From: an uncultured Atopobiaceae bacterium
GTDB taxonomy: Bacteria; Actinomycetota; Coriobacteriia; Coriobacteriales; Atopobiaceae
Direction of reading: 5' to 3'
NCBI GenBank assembly: GCA_947303905.1
Contig: CAMYZR010000056.1
Location: 1 to 7,581, forward strand
DNA length: 7,581 bases
The notes under the pieces were generated by a model. It searched no databases. It had not been told where the DNA came from and saw only the letters and a list, made by a program, of their open reading frames with translations. The translations under genes were made by a program, and so were the position numbers. Positions 1-6,210 of this stretch are shown here, piece by piece (position 1 is the first letter of the stretch; every line of letters begins with the position of its first letter).

Positions 1-352
1 GGTTGCCCACGATCGCGCAGCGCATGGCCAAGCCCAGAGGGTCGTCACTCGCATCAAAGCGCTGACGCACCTGGTCCTCGAGGCCCAGCACCAGCTCGTT
101 GAAGTGCCACTTGACCTGCGTGTAGTCGCGCGTGATGCCAAACATCTCGCGCAGCACGCCGCTCAGATGGTCGCTGATCTCAGGTGCCGTCATGGTGAGG
201 GAGCCCTCCCCCACCGCCCGCAGGACCTCGCGCATGTAGTCGGCGCGGACGTCCCACGGAGTGTCATCGGGACAGGCGTCGAGGTACTTGTCGAGCATGC
301 ATCGCATGCATCTGGGGCTGAGCGACTTGCCCGTTATCTCCTCGATGGACAT
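1..352 (-). CDS. DUF89/ARMT1-like family protein (damage-control phosphatase fold), C-terminus cut by window edge
   Basis: Reading the minus strand from the ATG at 352 gives 117 complete codons open to the left edge, so only the N-terminal part is present. Visible signs of the DUF89 (AF1104/TM1154-like) family are a CxxC pair at residues 15 and 18, a DYTQVK segment at 76-81 followed by an Asn-containing helix, and DDPLGLAMRCAIVGN at 103-117. The last matches the family's 'DPL..A.R.AI.GN.ID' block, which leads into the metal and phosphate site. Known members are metal-dependent phosphatases of damaged or surplus phosphometabolites, and eukaryotic ARMT1 belongs to the same fold; the substrate here cannot be told. 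GAGGAG at 360-365 sits 7 nt before the ATG and supports the start. The gene diverges from the toxin-antitoxin pair and has no obvious link to it. The family call is fairly sure; the function is not. Confidence 0.8.
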   Translation of the reverse strand, partial: MSIEEITGKSLSPRCMRCMLDKYLDACPDDTPWDVRADYMREVLRAVGEGSLTMTAPEISDHLSGVLREMFGITRDYTQVKWHFNELVLGLEDQVRQRFDASDDPLGLAMRCAIVGN

Positions 353-396
353 GGAGCTGCTCCTCACTACGCCTATCCAAAAACGCTCGATAAGAT

Positions 397-436
397 TGCT
401 AGGTTATGATAGCATATCTGCTAGCAGTATGTAGCA
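397..436. promoter_or_regulatory. Candidate operator of the toxin-antitoxin module, TAGCA/TGCTA half-sites
   Basis: This AT-rich stretch lies in the 103-bp divergent gap. It holds TGCTA at 397-401, TAGCA at 410-414, the perfect palindrome CTGCTAGCAG at 418-427, and TAGCA at 432-436. The TAGCA copies start at 410, 422 and 432, about one helical turn apart. The central palindrome extends to an imperfect dyad at 413-431 (CATA...TATG, with one unpaired T). Ribbon-helix-helix antitoxins typically repress their own operon by binding such repeated short inverted sites. A -10-like TATGAT lies at 405-410, but I see no convincing -35 at the right spacing, so the promoter is not assigned. Use as an operator is inferred. 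Confidence 0.45.
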
Positions 437-455
437 TGCATGTTAGGGGGTTGGG

Positions 456-839
456 ATGCCTTCCGTAGCCCAGTTAAACGTACGTATGAGCGCAGAGCTC
501 AAAGCTGCCGGAGATTCTGTCCTCGACCTCTACGGTATTGCCCCCTCCGAGCTCATCCGTGCAATGTGGTCAAAGGTCGCCCATGGGGAGCAGGCCTTGG
601 ACCAAGTGGTTCGTGTACTAGCGGCCGATCCGTCGGCTGCCTCGGTCAAGACAATCGGAGCAACTGGCAGCGAATCTCGCATTGCGCAACGTGTGCGACA
701 ACGCCAAGCTGACTTCGAGCGCGAGGTGGGACTTGACCCATCAAGCTATGCGCCTCTTACGGACGAGCAGCTCGATGACCTGCTCTATCAAGACTATCTC
801 GAGGAGAGCGTGTCCGAGGAGGCCGACCATGAAGACTAA
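456..839 (+). CDS. RelB/DinJ-like ribbon-helix-helix antitoxin
   Basis: The 127-aa protein begins with a ribbon-helix-helix DNA-binding domain at about residues 5-43. It has the RelB/DinJ pattern: a beta strand AQLNVRMSAELK, then a helix around VLDLYGIAPSELIRAMWSKVA containing the G-x-x-x-S-E-L-I-R turn. The rest is a longer linker (44-100) and a very acidic tail (102-127, 12 of 26 residues Asp or Glu), a plausible toxin-wrapping segment. DinJ-type antitoxins are usually about 85-95 aa, so this C-terminus is long. AGGGGG at 445-450 sits 5 nt before the ATG. The last 11 bp overlap the start of the PIN toxin, which implies translational coupling. Expected roles, inferred from family and gene order, are neutralising the toxin and repressing the operon through the upstream half-sites. 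Confidence in RHH is high; the precise family (RelB versus another RHH antitoxin) is less certain. Confidence 0.85.
   Translation: MPSVAQLNVRMSAELKAAGDSVLDLYGIAPSELIRAMWSKVAHGEQALDQVVRVLAADPSAASVKTIGATGSESRIAQRVRQRQADFEREVGLDPSSYAPLTDEQLDDLLYQDYLEESVSEEADHED
816..822 (+). promoter_or_regulatory. Shine-Dalgarno of the PIN toxin, inside the antitoxin gene
   Basis: GAGGAGG lies 6 nt upstream of the ATG at 829 and fixes that start. The reading frame is open much further upstream (a Met codon at 682), but that stretch only overlaps the antitoxin in another frame and lacks PIN-domain character. Confidence 0.75.
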
Positions 840-1398
840 TCCGCCCCTCCTCCTTGTCGACACTAACGTATGGCTCGACCTTTTTCTCCCCCATCGACCC
901 GGACGAGATGACGCGCTGACCTTGCTCGAAGAGGCCGAGGTCAGAGGTGCCTCGCTTGCCTATGCATCTCATGCCCTGCTGGATGTCTACCAGAAGGTTC
1001 GTGCCGACAACAAGCGTTGGATCCGCGAGAGTCGTGAGCTCACCCAGTCCGATGTCCAAGCCATCAAACGCATGGCCTGGGACCACGTCGCCCTCATGCA
1101 GGAGGTAGCTACCGCCATCCCAGTGGACGCGCATGATGTCGCTCTGGCCTGTCATTACCGGGATGCTCACGACGACCTAGAGGACGACTTGGTGCTAGCG
1201 GCTTGCCAGCGCTCGCACGCCAACTACCTGGTTACCACAGACAAGTCCCTAGCCGCACATGCACCAATCGAGGCCAAAACACCAGTGCAGATGGCAGAGC
1301 TTCTACGTCAGGGTCGTGCGAAGGGTACGCCCGTCACCCGCGAGGCGACCAGTGCCACCGATTGGCTCTACGTTTGGCTTGACGAGCACGACGGATAA
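829..1398 (+). CDS. PIN-domain toxin (probable ribonuclease) of a type II toxin-antitoxin pair
   Basis: The 189-aa product has the PIN-domain layout. LLLVDTNVWLD at residues 7-17 carries the first catalytic Asp (D11) and the adjacent T-N. DLEDDLVLAAC at 116-126 carries the clustered acids (E118, D119), and LVTTDKSL at 134-141 carries the late Asp (D138) in the usual 'TxD/N' strand. PIN toxins are Mg-dependent ribonucleases that cut tRNA, rRNA or mRNA. The second acid, usually Glu in the 'S...E' helix, is not obvious; D52 in ASHALLDVYQKV is the nearest candidate. At 189 aa it is longer than typical VapC (about 130-140 aa), with extra sequence at 58-100 and a C-terminal tail after 145. Its start overlaps the antitoxin by 11 bp. 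PIN family is confident; toxicity and RNA target are inferred. Confidence 0.85.
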   Translation: MKTNPPLLLVDTNVWLDLFLPHRPGRDDALTLLEEAEVRGASLAYASHALLDVYQKVRADNKRWIRESRELTQSDVQAIKRMAWDHVALMQEVATAIPVDAHDVALACHYRDAHDDLEDDLVLAACQRSHANYLVTTDKSLAAHAPIEAKTPVQMAELLRQGRAKGTPVTREATSATDWLYVWLDEHDG

Positions 1399-1418
1399 GA
1401 CCTGCCTTTCCACAGCAG

Positions 1419-1469
1419 AGAGAAACAGGGGGCGGGTTAGCGGAAACACTAACCCGCCCCCTGTTCTCT
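1419..1469. terminator. Bidirectional intrinsic terminator between convergent genes
   Basis: A 16-bp perfect stem (ACAGGGGGCGGGTTAG at 1425-1440 pairing with 1449-1464) has an 8-nt loop, CGGAAACA. It is extended by AGAGAA/TTCTCT with one bulged A. It starts about 20 nt after the toxin stop and ends 16 nt before the stop of the minus-strand GH1 gene. The flanks are pyrimidine-rich but only moderately T-rich in each direction (TTCTCTTCT on plus, TTTCTCTCT on minus). Position and stability suit termination of both transcripts. Confidence 0.85.
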
Positions 1470-1484
1470 TCTAGCGTCAAAGTG

Positions 1485-2960
1485 CTAGTCGAGCTCAGCC
1501 CCGTTGCTCGCGATGCAGCGCTGGTACCACCAGAAGCTGTCCTTGCGGTAGCGGTCGAGCGTGCCCTTGCCCTCGTCGTCCATGTCCACGTACACGAAGC
1601 CGTAGCGCTTGCGCATCTCACCCGTACCCATGCTCACCAGGTCGACGCAGCCCCAGGGGGTGTAGCCCCGCAGGTCAACGCCGTTGGCAATCGCGGTCTC
1701 CATCGCACGCACGTGCTGGCGCAGATAGTCGATGCGATACGGATCGTGGATGCGCTTCTCGCCGTCCTCCTCGACCACCTCGTCAAAGGCGCCGAGGCCG
1801 TTCTCCACCACCATCAGTGGCACCTGGTAGCGGTCGTAGAGAACCTCGAGTTGCCACTGCAGGCCCATCGGGTCCATGGCCCAACCCCAGTCGGAGTAGG
1901 TGAGGTACTCGTTGCGGGCACCGACCTGGAAGTTGCCTCCCACGGTATCGGTCACCTCGTGCGTGGTGACCACGTTGGAGTTGTAGTAGCTGAAGGTGTA
2001 GAAGTCCACGGTGCCAGCCGCGAGGTCATCGAGGTCGCCCGGCTCCATAGCGATGTGCGCGTTGTGGGCATCCCACAGGCGCTTGGCATAGGTGGGGTAC
2101 GCGCCAAAGACCTGCACGTCACCGCAGTAGTAGGCGTTCTCCTGGCGCTTGTGCTCGGCAGCCAGGATGTCTGCCGGGTCGCAGGTGTGCGGGTAGGTCG
2201 CCGCGCTCGCGATCATGCAGCCGATCTGGTTGTCCTGGTCGATGGCATGACCCACCTGGACGGCCTTCGCGCTTGCCACGAACTGATGGTGCAACTGCTG
2301 GTAAGCGCGCTGGTACGCGGCATCATCCCCACCGCCAAAGAAGTCGATGAGCGAGAGCAGATTGTTGATCTCGTTGATGGTGAGCCAGTAGTGCACGAGG
2401 CCCTTGTACTCCATGAAGCAGGTGGTGCAGAAGCGCACGAAGTGGTCGATAAGCGCGCGGTTCTCCCAACCGCCACAGGCCGCCTCCAGGCCGAGCGGCG
2501 TGTCGAAGTGCATGAGCGTGACCAGCGGCTCGATGCCCTTCTCGCGCATGTACTCGAACATCTCGCGGTAGAACTCGATTCCCGCGCGATTGGGCTCGGC
2601 CTCGAGTCCCGTGGGATACAGGCGGCTCCAGCCAATGGACATGCGGAAGACCTTGAAACCCATCTCGGCAAAGAGGTCCACGTCCTCGCGCCAACGGTGG
2701 TAGCCGTCAACAGCCACCTGGTTGGGGTAGTAGCAGTCGCCAAGCGACGCCCAACGCGCGCCAGCGGGCAACGCGGCTTCACGACCAGCCTTGACGGGCG
2801 TGCCATCTGCCAGCTCATACGTCACGTAGCGCGGGCTCGTGCGCGTGCCACCAGTGGTGTAGTCCATGCGACAGGGACCGCGACCGCCCTCGTTCCAACC
2901 GCCCTCGTACTGGCCGGCGGATACGGCGCCACCCCACAGGAATCCTTCGGGAAATGCCAT
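1485..2960 (-). CDS. GH1 6-phospho-beta-glucosidase (BglA/AscB type)
   Basis: The 491-aa protein is a full-length GH1 TIM barrel with no signal peptide, hence cytoplasmic. FLWGGAVSAGQYEGGWNEGG at 7-26 is the N-terminal signature. The acid/base is E197 in WLTINEINN, and the nucleophile is E386 in MVVENGLG. The C-terminal LVSMGTGEMRKRYGFVYVD (441-459) has S443, K451 and Y453, the Ser-Lys-Tyr set that binds the 6-phosphate in phospho-glycosidases. The end, SFWWYQRCIASNG, is also typical of 6-phospho-beta-glucosidases. It should split a PTS-imported 6-phospho-beta-disaccharide or aryl glucoside into glucose-6-P and an aglycone or sugar. It is last in the locus, 5 bp after the other GH1 gene; its GAGGAG (2969-2974) overlaps the end of that gene. 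A role on chitobiose-type substrates is only suggested by the neighbouring deacetylase. The family and phospho-type are secure; the exact substrate is unknown. Confidence 0.93.
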   Translation of the reverse strand: MAFPEGFLWGGAVSAGQYEGGWNEGGRGPCRMDYTTGGTRTSPRYVTYELADGTPVKAGREAALPAGARWASLGDCYYPNQVAVDGYHRWREDVDLFAEMGFKVFRMSIGWSRLYPTGLEAEPNRAGIEFYREMFEYMREKGIEPLVTLMHFDTPLGLEAACGGWENRALIDHFVRFCTTCFMEYKGLVHYWLTINEINNLLSLIDFFGGGDDAAYQRAYQQLHHQFVASAKAVQVGHAIDQDNQIGCMIASAATYPHTCDPADILAAEHKRQENAYYCGDVQVFGAYPTYAKRLWDAHNAHIAMEPGDLDDLAAGTVDFYTFSYYNSNVVTTHEVTDTVGGNFQVGARNEYLTYSDWGWAMDPMGLQWQLEVLYDRYQVPLMVVENGLGAFDEVVEEDGEKRIHDPYRIDYLRQHVRAMETAIANGVDLRGYTPWGCVDLVSMGTGEMRKRYGFVYVDMDDEGKGTLDRYRKDSFWWYQRCIASNGAELD

Positions 2961-2965
2961 GACTC

Positions 2966-4246
2966 TTACTCCTCACACTCACGCCACGCGCGGCACAGCG
3001 ACCCAAGATGCGCGAGGCTCGGCTTTGCGGGATGCCCCTCGCCTCGGTCCATGAGACCGAACTGCATGGCATAGCCACTCTGCCACTCATAGTTGTCAAT
3101 CAGCGACCAGTACAGGTATCCCGCAACGTCAATCCCGTCGCGCAGACATGTCCGCACGCCCTCGAGCGCGCCGTCGATAAAGGCCACGCGGCGCGTGTCA
3201 TCGTCCGTCGCGATACCGTTCTCGGTCACCATCAGTTGCCCTGGGAACGACTCGTGTACGCGACGGATCACGTGCTCGAGACCCTGGGGGTAGAACTCGT
3301 AGCCCATTTGGGTGAGCTCGGATCCTTGCGCAGGCGGCAACTCGCCCTCTGGTCCAAAGACCGTACGCGTGTAGTTCTGCACGCCAAAGAAGTCGTCATT
3401 CACAAGCGCCGGCACGAACTGCCCGAACTCCTCGGCCCATGCAGCCTCTGCGCGAGCCTCTCCACCAGGCGCCGCTTGAATATCGCGCAGCGAGAGGGTC
3501 ATGCCCACCTTCGCGCCAGGAACCAGCTCGTGAATTACCTCGACAGCACACATGTGCGCACGCTTGACGATCTCTATGCCAGCCTCCGTACGCGGAGACA
3601 CGAACACGGCAGCCTCGTCCACGCCAAAGACCTCGCGGTTTTCCGCCACCTGCGCGTCATGCTCGGCGGCCATGGCCTCGATATCGACACCCACCTGCAG
3701 GGCGGCACCCTCCTCGCCCTCGCGCTTGGCGCGCTCCTCCATGGCCTGGCGGATGTAGATGGCGATGAGCACGCCCATATTGGCCTCATTCAGCGTGCAC
3801 ACGTAGTGCAGGAGGTCGCCGTACTGCTCGCAGACGTAGCGGGCGTAGCGCTCGAAGTAGCCCACCACGCGCTCGTCCTCCCAGCCTCCGCGGCTAATGA
3901 GCCACTTGGGGCTGGAAAAGTGATGCAGCGTCACGACGGGTTCGATGCCATGGTCATAACAGCACTTGATCACGTCACGGTAGTGTTCGGTTGCCTCGAC
4001 ATCGAAGACTCCCTCTTCGGGTTCGATGCGTGCCCATTCGAGCGAGAATCGGTAGGCATTGAGCCCTGCCGCAGCCATGCGCGCAATGTCCTCGCGGTAG
4101 GTCACGTAGTGGTTCGCCGCCAACCCGGACTTCTCGGGATAGCCACCATGCGCCATGTATTCCATAGCCCATATGTCGCTGTTGGTGTTGTTTCCCTCCA
4201 CCTGGTGCGCCGCTGTGGCGGCACCGATCAGGAACGTCTTACTCAT
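2966..4246 (-). CDS. GH1 beta-glycosidase with non-phospho sugar-binding signature
   Basis: The 426-aa protein is a second cytoplasmic GH1 enzyme, a little short for the family (about 440-480 aa). It shows FLIGAATAAHQVEG at 5-18 (Q15 for the -1 sugar), LHHF at 107-110, acid/base E154 in TLNEAN, NYT at 291-293, and nucleophile E342 in MVTENG. Its C-terminal block is YWSLIDNYEWQSGYAMQFGL (379-398). The E387-W388 pair is the one that in ordinary beta-glucosidases holds the 4- and 6-hydroxyls of an unphosphorylated sugar; the Ser-Lys-Tyr phosphate set of the neighbouring GH1 is absent. It therefore likely hydrolyses unphosphorylated beta-glucosides, beta-galactosides or related glycosides. It overlaps the end of the RpiR gene by 8 bp, with GGGGAG about 7 nt before its ATG, so the two are translationally coupled. 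Family is secure; non-phospho specificity is a well-grounded inference. Confidence 0.92.
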   Translation of the reverse strand: MSKTFLIGAATAAHQVEGNNTNSDIWAMEYMAHGGYPEKSGLAANHYVTYREDIARMAAAGLNAYRFSLEWARIEPEEGVFDVEATEHYRDVIKCCYDHGIEPVVTLHHFSSPKWLISRGGWEDERVVGYFERYARYVCEQYGDLLHYVCTLNEANMGVLIAIYIRQAMEERAKREGEEGAALQVGVDIEAMAAEHDAQVAENREVFGVDEAAVFVSPRTEAGIEIVKRAHMCAVEVIHELVPGAKVGMTLSLRDIQAAPGGEARAEAAWAEEFGQFVPALVNDDFFGVQNYTRTVFGPEGELPPAQGSELTQMGYEFYPQGLEHVIRRVHESFPGQLMVTENGIATDDDTRRVAFIDGALEGVRTCLRDGIDVAGYLYWSLIDNYEWQSGYAMQFGLMDRGEGHPAKPSLAHLGSLCRAWRECEE

Positions 4247-5069
4247 CCTCTGTCTCCCCTGCTTTCAAGCGTCTGATGTAGCTCATCACCATCAGGTCTA
4301 TGGTGAGGAGCGCAGCGTATTTGCCCACGTCGTTTTGGTTCGAATCGCCGCAGAACAGCACGTAGTCTGCGCGATTCAGATGCAGGGCAAAGCGGTTCTG
4401 CGTGAGCACCACAACCGTCGCCCCGCTTTGGTAAATCTTTCGGGTCAGCTCGCCGTAATGCGAGAAGAAGCTGCCGTTCATGGAGCACACGATGGCAACG
4501 TCGCCTTCTCCGAGCATCGCGGCGCTGTCTTCCTGGTGGGCATGCGACTGATACAGCTCGACGTAGCGCCCAAGCGGAAGCATCTTCTCCTGGAAGTAGC
4601 GCCCAATATGCCAGAGGAAGTGATGCGAGAAGAACGCGATGCGCCCCGCACCCTCCAGCGCGCTGAGCACCTCGTCAAGGACCTCTTGGTCATCAGGGCT
4701 CATGGTCCCGCCCAGGACGTCAATCACGGCGCTGCGATAGGTCTGAAACGCCGTTTGCCTATCCGCCAGAAGCTGCGAGACGAACGCCTGCGTGTAGTCG
4801 TCAGTCAACCGATAGTCGGCACCATCCACCGCCTCTTTGAACTCCGCGAAGTTCGCGAACCCCAAGAACCTGCAGAAGCGCGAGAAGGAGGCTTGCGACA
4901 CGAAGCACGCATTGGCCATCTGGCGCAACGACATGCTTCCAAGCTGCGTATAGTTGCGCAGCAACCCCTGGGCTATGTCGTAGTTGGAGTCGTAGACGAG
5001 CGTCGTGTCCACGTAGTCGAGAAGAAGACTGCTGAGAGAGCCCATCGCCTTGGCCGCGCTGTCTGTCAT
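4239..5069 (-). CDS. RpiR-family transcriptional regulator (HTH + SIS)
   Basis: From the ATG at 5069 the protein is 276 aa. Residues 1-80 form an RpiR-type HTH: the segment MSLRQMANACFVSQASFSRF at 46-65 is the recognition helix region, followed by CRFLGFANFAEFKEAV. Residues about 130-265 form a SIS phosphosugar-binding domain, with IAFFSHHFLWHIGRYFQEKM, then EGDVAIVCSMNGSFFSHYGE and TVVVLTQN. RpiR/MurR-type regulators bind a phosphorylated sugar in the SIS fold and mostly repress, sometimes activate, sugar operons. The ligand here is probably a phosphosugar made by this locus. The frame is open upstream to an ATG at 5138, but that has a poor ribosome binding site and would add a basic 23-residue stretch not typical of the family. 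The gene lies within the glycoside locus, overlapping the next GH1 gene by 8 bp. Confidence 0.92.
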   Translation of the reverse strand: MTDSAAKAMGSLSSLLLDYVDTTLVYDSNYDIAQGLLRNYTQLGSMSLRQMANACFVSQASFSRFCRFLGFANFAEFKEAVDGADYRLTDDYTQAFVSQLLADRQTAFQTYRSAVIDVLGGTMSPDDQEVLDEVLSALEGAGRIAFFSHHFLWHIGRYFQEKMLPLGRYVELYQSHAHQEDSAAMLGEGDVAIVCSMNGSFFSHYGELTRKIYQSGATVVVLTQNRFALHLNRADYVLFCGDSNQNDVGKYAALLTIDLMVMSYIRRLKAGETEDE

Positions 5070-5298
5070 TGCGTACCTCCTCACGAGATGTCGTTTCCGC
5101 TTGCCATCGTATCCGCTTTGACGATACAGGAGCCCCATATCCCCCTAGCGTCGCGGCAACCTTCTGGGGCGCACCCGTCATCACCCCAGAAAGTATGAAA
5201 CGCGCAGGTAAACCACTCTATTTGACAATCGGGACGGAACCCTTGCTCACACCGATGTGGACAAGGATCTCCGTCCTGATCGTCTGCCTCACCCGAAC
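5070..5298 (-). promoter_or_regulatory. Intercistronic control region upstream of rpiR with a dyad
   Basis: This is the largest non-coding gap within the glycoside locus (229 bp). It contains an 8-bp perfect inverted repeat, TTCTGGGG (5162-5169) and CCCCAGAA (5184-5191), around a 14-nt spacer. A second short repeat, GTATC/GATAC, lies at 5110-5125. A -10-like CATACT (minus strand, 5192-5197) borders the larger dyad, with only a weak -35 match (TAGAGT) 17 bp upstream. I infer a separate promoter and operator for the rpiR-GH1-GH1 part, possibly autoregulated. The promoter elements are weak and the site unproven. There is no small ORF here that I can support. Confidence 0.4.
5076..5082 (-). promoter_or_regulatory. 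Shine-Dalgarno fixing the RpiR start
   Basis: GAGGAGG on the minus strand sits 6 nt before the ATG at 5069. The alternative upstream ATG at 5138 has an AGGGGG only 2 nt away, which is too close. Confidence 0.75.
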
Positions 5299-6135
5299 TT
5301 ACATCAGAATCGTAGGCTTGGGCTCCGTGGATTGCTCAGCCGCCCACTCGCGCGGCAGGTCGTTGAAGCTGGCAAGCTCGATGCCGTGCTCGTCGAACCA
5401 GGCGCGCAGCTCGGGGCTCACCATACAGTCGAGGTCCATCGGGCGACAGGTGGTGAAGCTCGTGAGGCGGAAGAGGTCCGCGTCGGCGTAGCCGCAGTGG
5501 CTCACGAGGTAGGCGTAGTCCTTGCCACAGGTGAGGATGCCCTCCTTGTCGCTGGTGATGTAGCCCAGCGGGTCCTCAGTGAGCTGTGCCTCGGGACCGC
5601 CCCACTGGTACCAACCCATGCCCATGGGCTTGACCTCAGGGCGATCGTTCAGACCCACGGAGCACATGACACCGTACTCCACAGCCAGCTCGCGCGTGAT
5701 GCGATCGGTGGTGAGGGTGCCGTAGGCGTGGTTGTGGATGTAGTCGGGCTTCTTGCCCACGAGCTCGATGTAACGCTCGATTTGCGCGCGGAACTCGGCC
5801 TCGAGCTGGTCTGCGACAGCAGCAAGGTGGTCGTGGTCGTTCTCGTCGGTATCCAGCGCGCGATTCTCACGGCTGCCCAGGAACGTGCCATCCTCGTGCG
5901 TGAGCGCAGGCAGCTTGTCATGCCCCAGGATGGAGGGGCCGGTGGAGGCATTGAGGTCGATGCCGAAGGCGATCTGCCCGAGGTAGGGCTTGATCCACTC
6001 CACGCACTCCTCGATCCAGGGCATGTTAGCGAACATGCCGGTGTTGCGCACCACGCCGTTCTTGATGCCGTGGATGCAACCGAGAGAGACCGCACGGGTG
6101 ATGCCGTAATCGTCGCTCTGTACCAGGATCTTCAT
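5299..6135 (-). CDS. YdjC/ChbG-family carbohydrate deacetylase
   Basis: The 278-aa cytoplasmic protein fits the YdjC/ChbG/HpnK deacetylase family: SDDYGITRAVSLGCIHGIKNG at 7-27 with metal-site D8/D9, GVVRNTGMFANMPW at 27-40, and AFGIDLNASTGP at 56-67. LPALTHEDGTFL follows at 75-86, AEFRAQIERY at 113-122, and KPDYIHNHAY at 129-138. E. coli ChbG deacetylates chitobiose and its 6-phosphate. The usual metal ligands are an Asp in the N-terminal DD pair, a His in 'GxHLN' and a His in 'DSHxH'. Here the first His is Asp (D60) and the second motif reads H134-N-H136, so H136 is kept. Activity is therefore uncertain and may need a different metal or substrate. AGAGGAG sits about 6 nt before the ATG. Position between EIIC and RpiR supports a role in the same sugar pathway. 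Confidence 0.87.
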   Translation of the reverse strand: MKILVQSDDYGITRAVSLGCIHGIKNGVVRNTGMFANMPWIEECVEWIKPYLGQIAFGIDLNASTGPSILGHDKLPALTHEDGTFLGSRENRALDTDENDHDHLAAVADQLEAEFRAQIERYIELVGKKPDYIHNHAYGTLTTDRITRELAVEYGVMCSVGLNDRPEVKPMGMGWYQWGGPEAQLTEDPLGYITSDKEGILTCGKDYAYLVSHCGYADADLFRLTSFTTCRPMDLDCMVSPELRAWFDEHGIELASFNDLPREWAAEQSTEPKPTILM

Positions 6136-6157
6136 GTGGTTCTCCTCTACTCATAGA

Positions 6158-6198
6158 TGGGTGACACACGTACTCCGTAGGAGTTTGTGTGCCACCCA
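6158..6198 (-). other. Intercistronic hairpin between EIIC and deacetylase genes
   Basis: The 75-bp gap contains a long imperfect stem. TGGGTG (6158-6163) pairs with CACCCA (6193-6198), CACAC (6165-6169) with GTGTG (6187-6191), and ACTCC (6172-6176) with GGAGT (6180-6184) around a GTA loop, with small internal mismatches. No T-tract follows on the minus strand, so it is not a classic terminator. It ends about 10 nt upstream of the deacetylase ribosome binding site. It could stabilise the 3' end of the EIIC message, be an RNase processing site, or partly attenuate read-through. Confidence 0.6.
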
Positions 6199-6210
6199 GA
6201 AGACTCGTCG

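Noticed and set aside
104..409. Plus-strand 101-aa open frame at the left end
   Set aside because: It runs antisense to the DUF89 N-terminal region, which has recognisable family motifs and a good ribosome binding site; this frame has neither.
682..828. N-terminal extension of the PIN toxin from the Met codon at 682
   Set aside because: It lies entirely inside the antitoxin gene in another frame and looks like a shadow; the ATG at 829 has GAGGAGG 6 nt upstream and starts directly before the PIN motif.
1482..3074. 530-aa plus-strand open frame
   Set aside because: It is antisense to the phospho-GH1 gene, rich in Val, His, Ala and Leu as expected from the complement of high-G+C codons, with no family motifs.
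3008..4276. 422-aa plus-strand open frame
   Set aside because: It is a shadow of the second GH1 gene, whose catalytic motifs are clear on the opposite strand.
5070..5138. Upstream start for RpiR at 5138
   Set aside because: It has a poorly spaced ribosome binding site and would add a basic 23-residue stretch before the typical RpiR N-terminus; the ATG at 5069 has an excellent Shine-Dalgarno.
4155..5198. 347-aa plus-strand open frame
   Set aside because: It is antisense to the RpiR gene and crosses the promoter gap; it has no recognisable domain.
5222..5227. Plus-strand TTGACA resembling a -35 box
   Set aside because: There is no -10 at proper spacing and no plus-strand gene downstream.
5257..6156. 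299-aa plus-strand open frame
   Set aside because: It is antisense to the deacetylase gene, with no domain signature.
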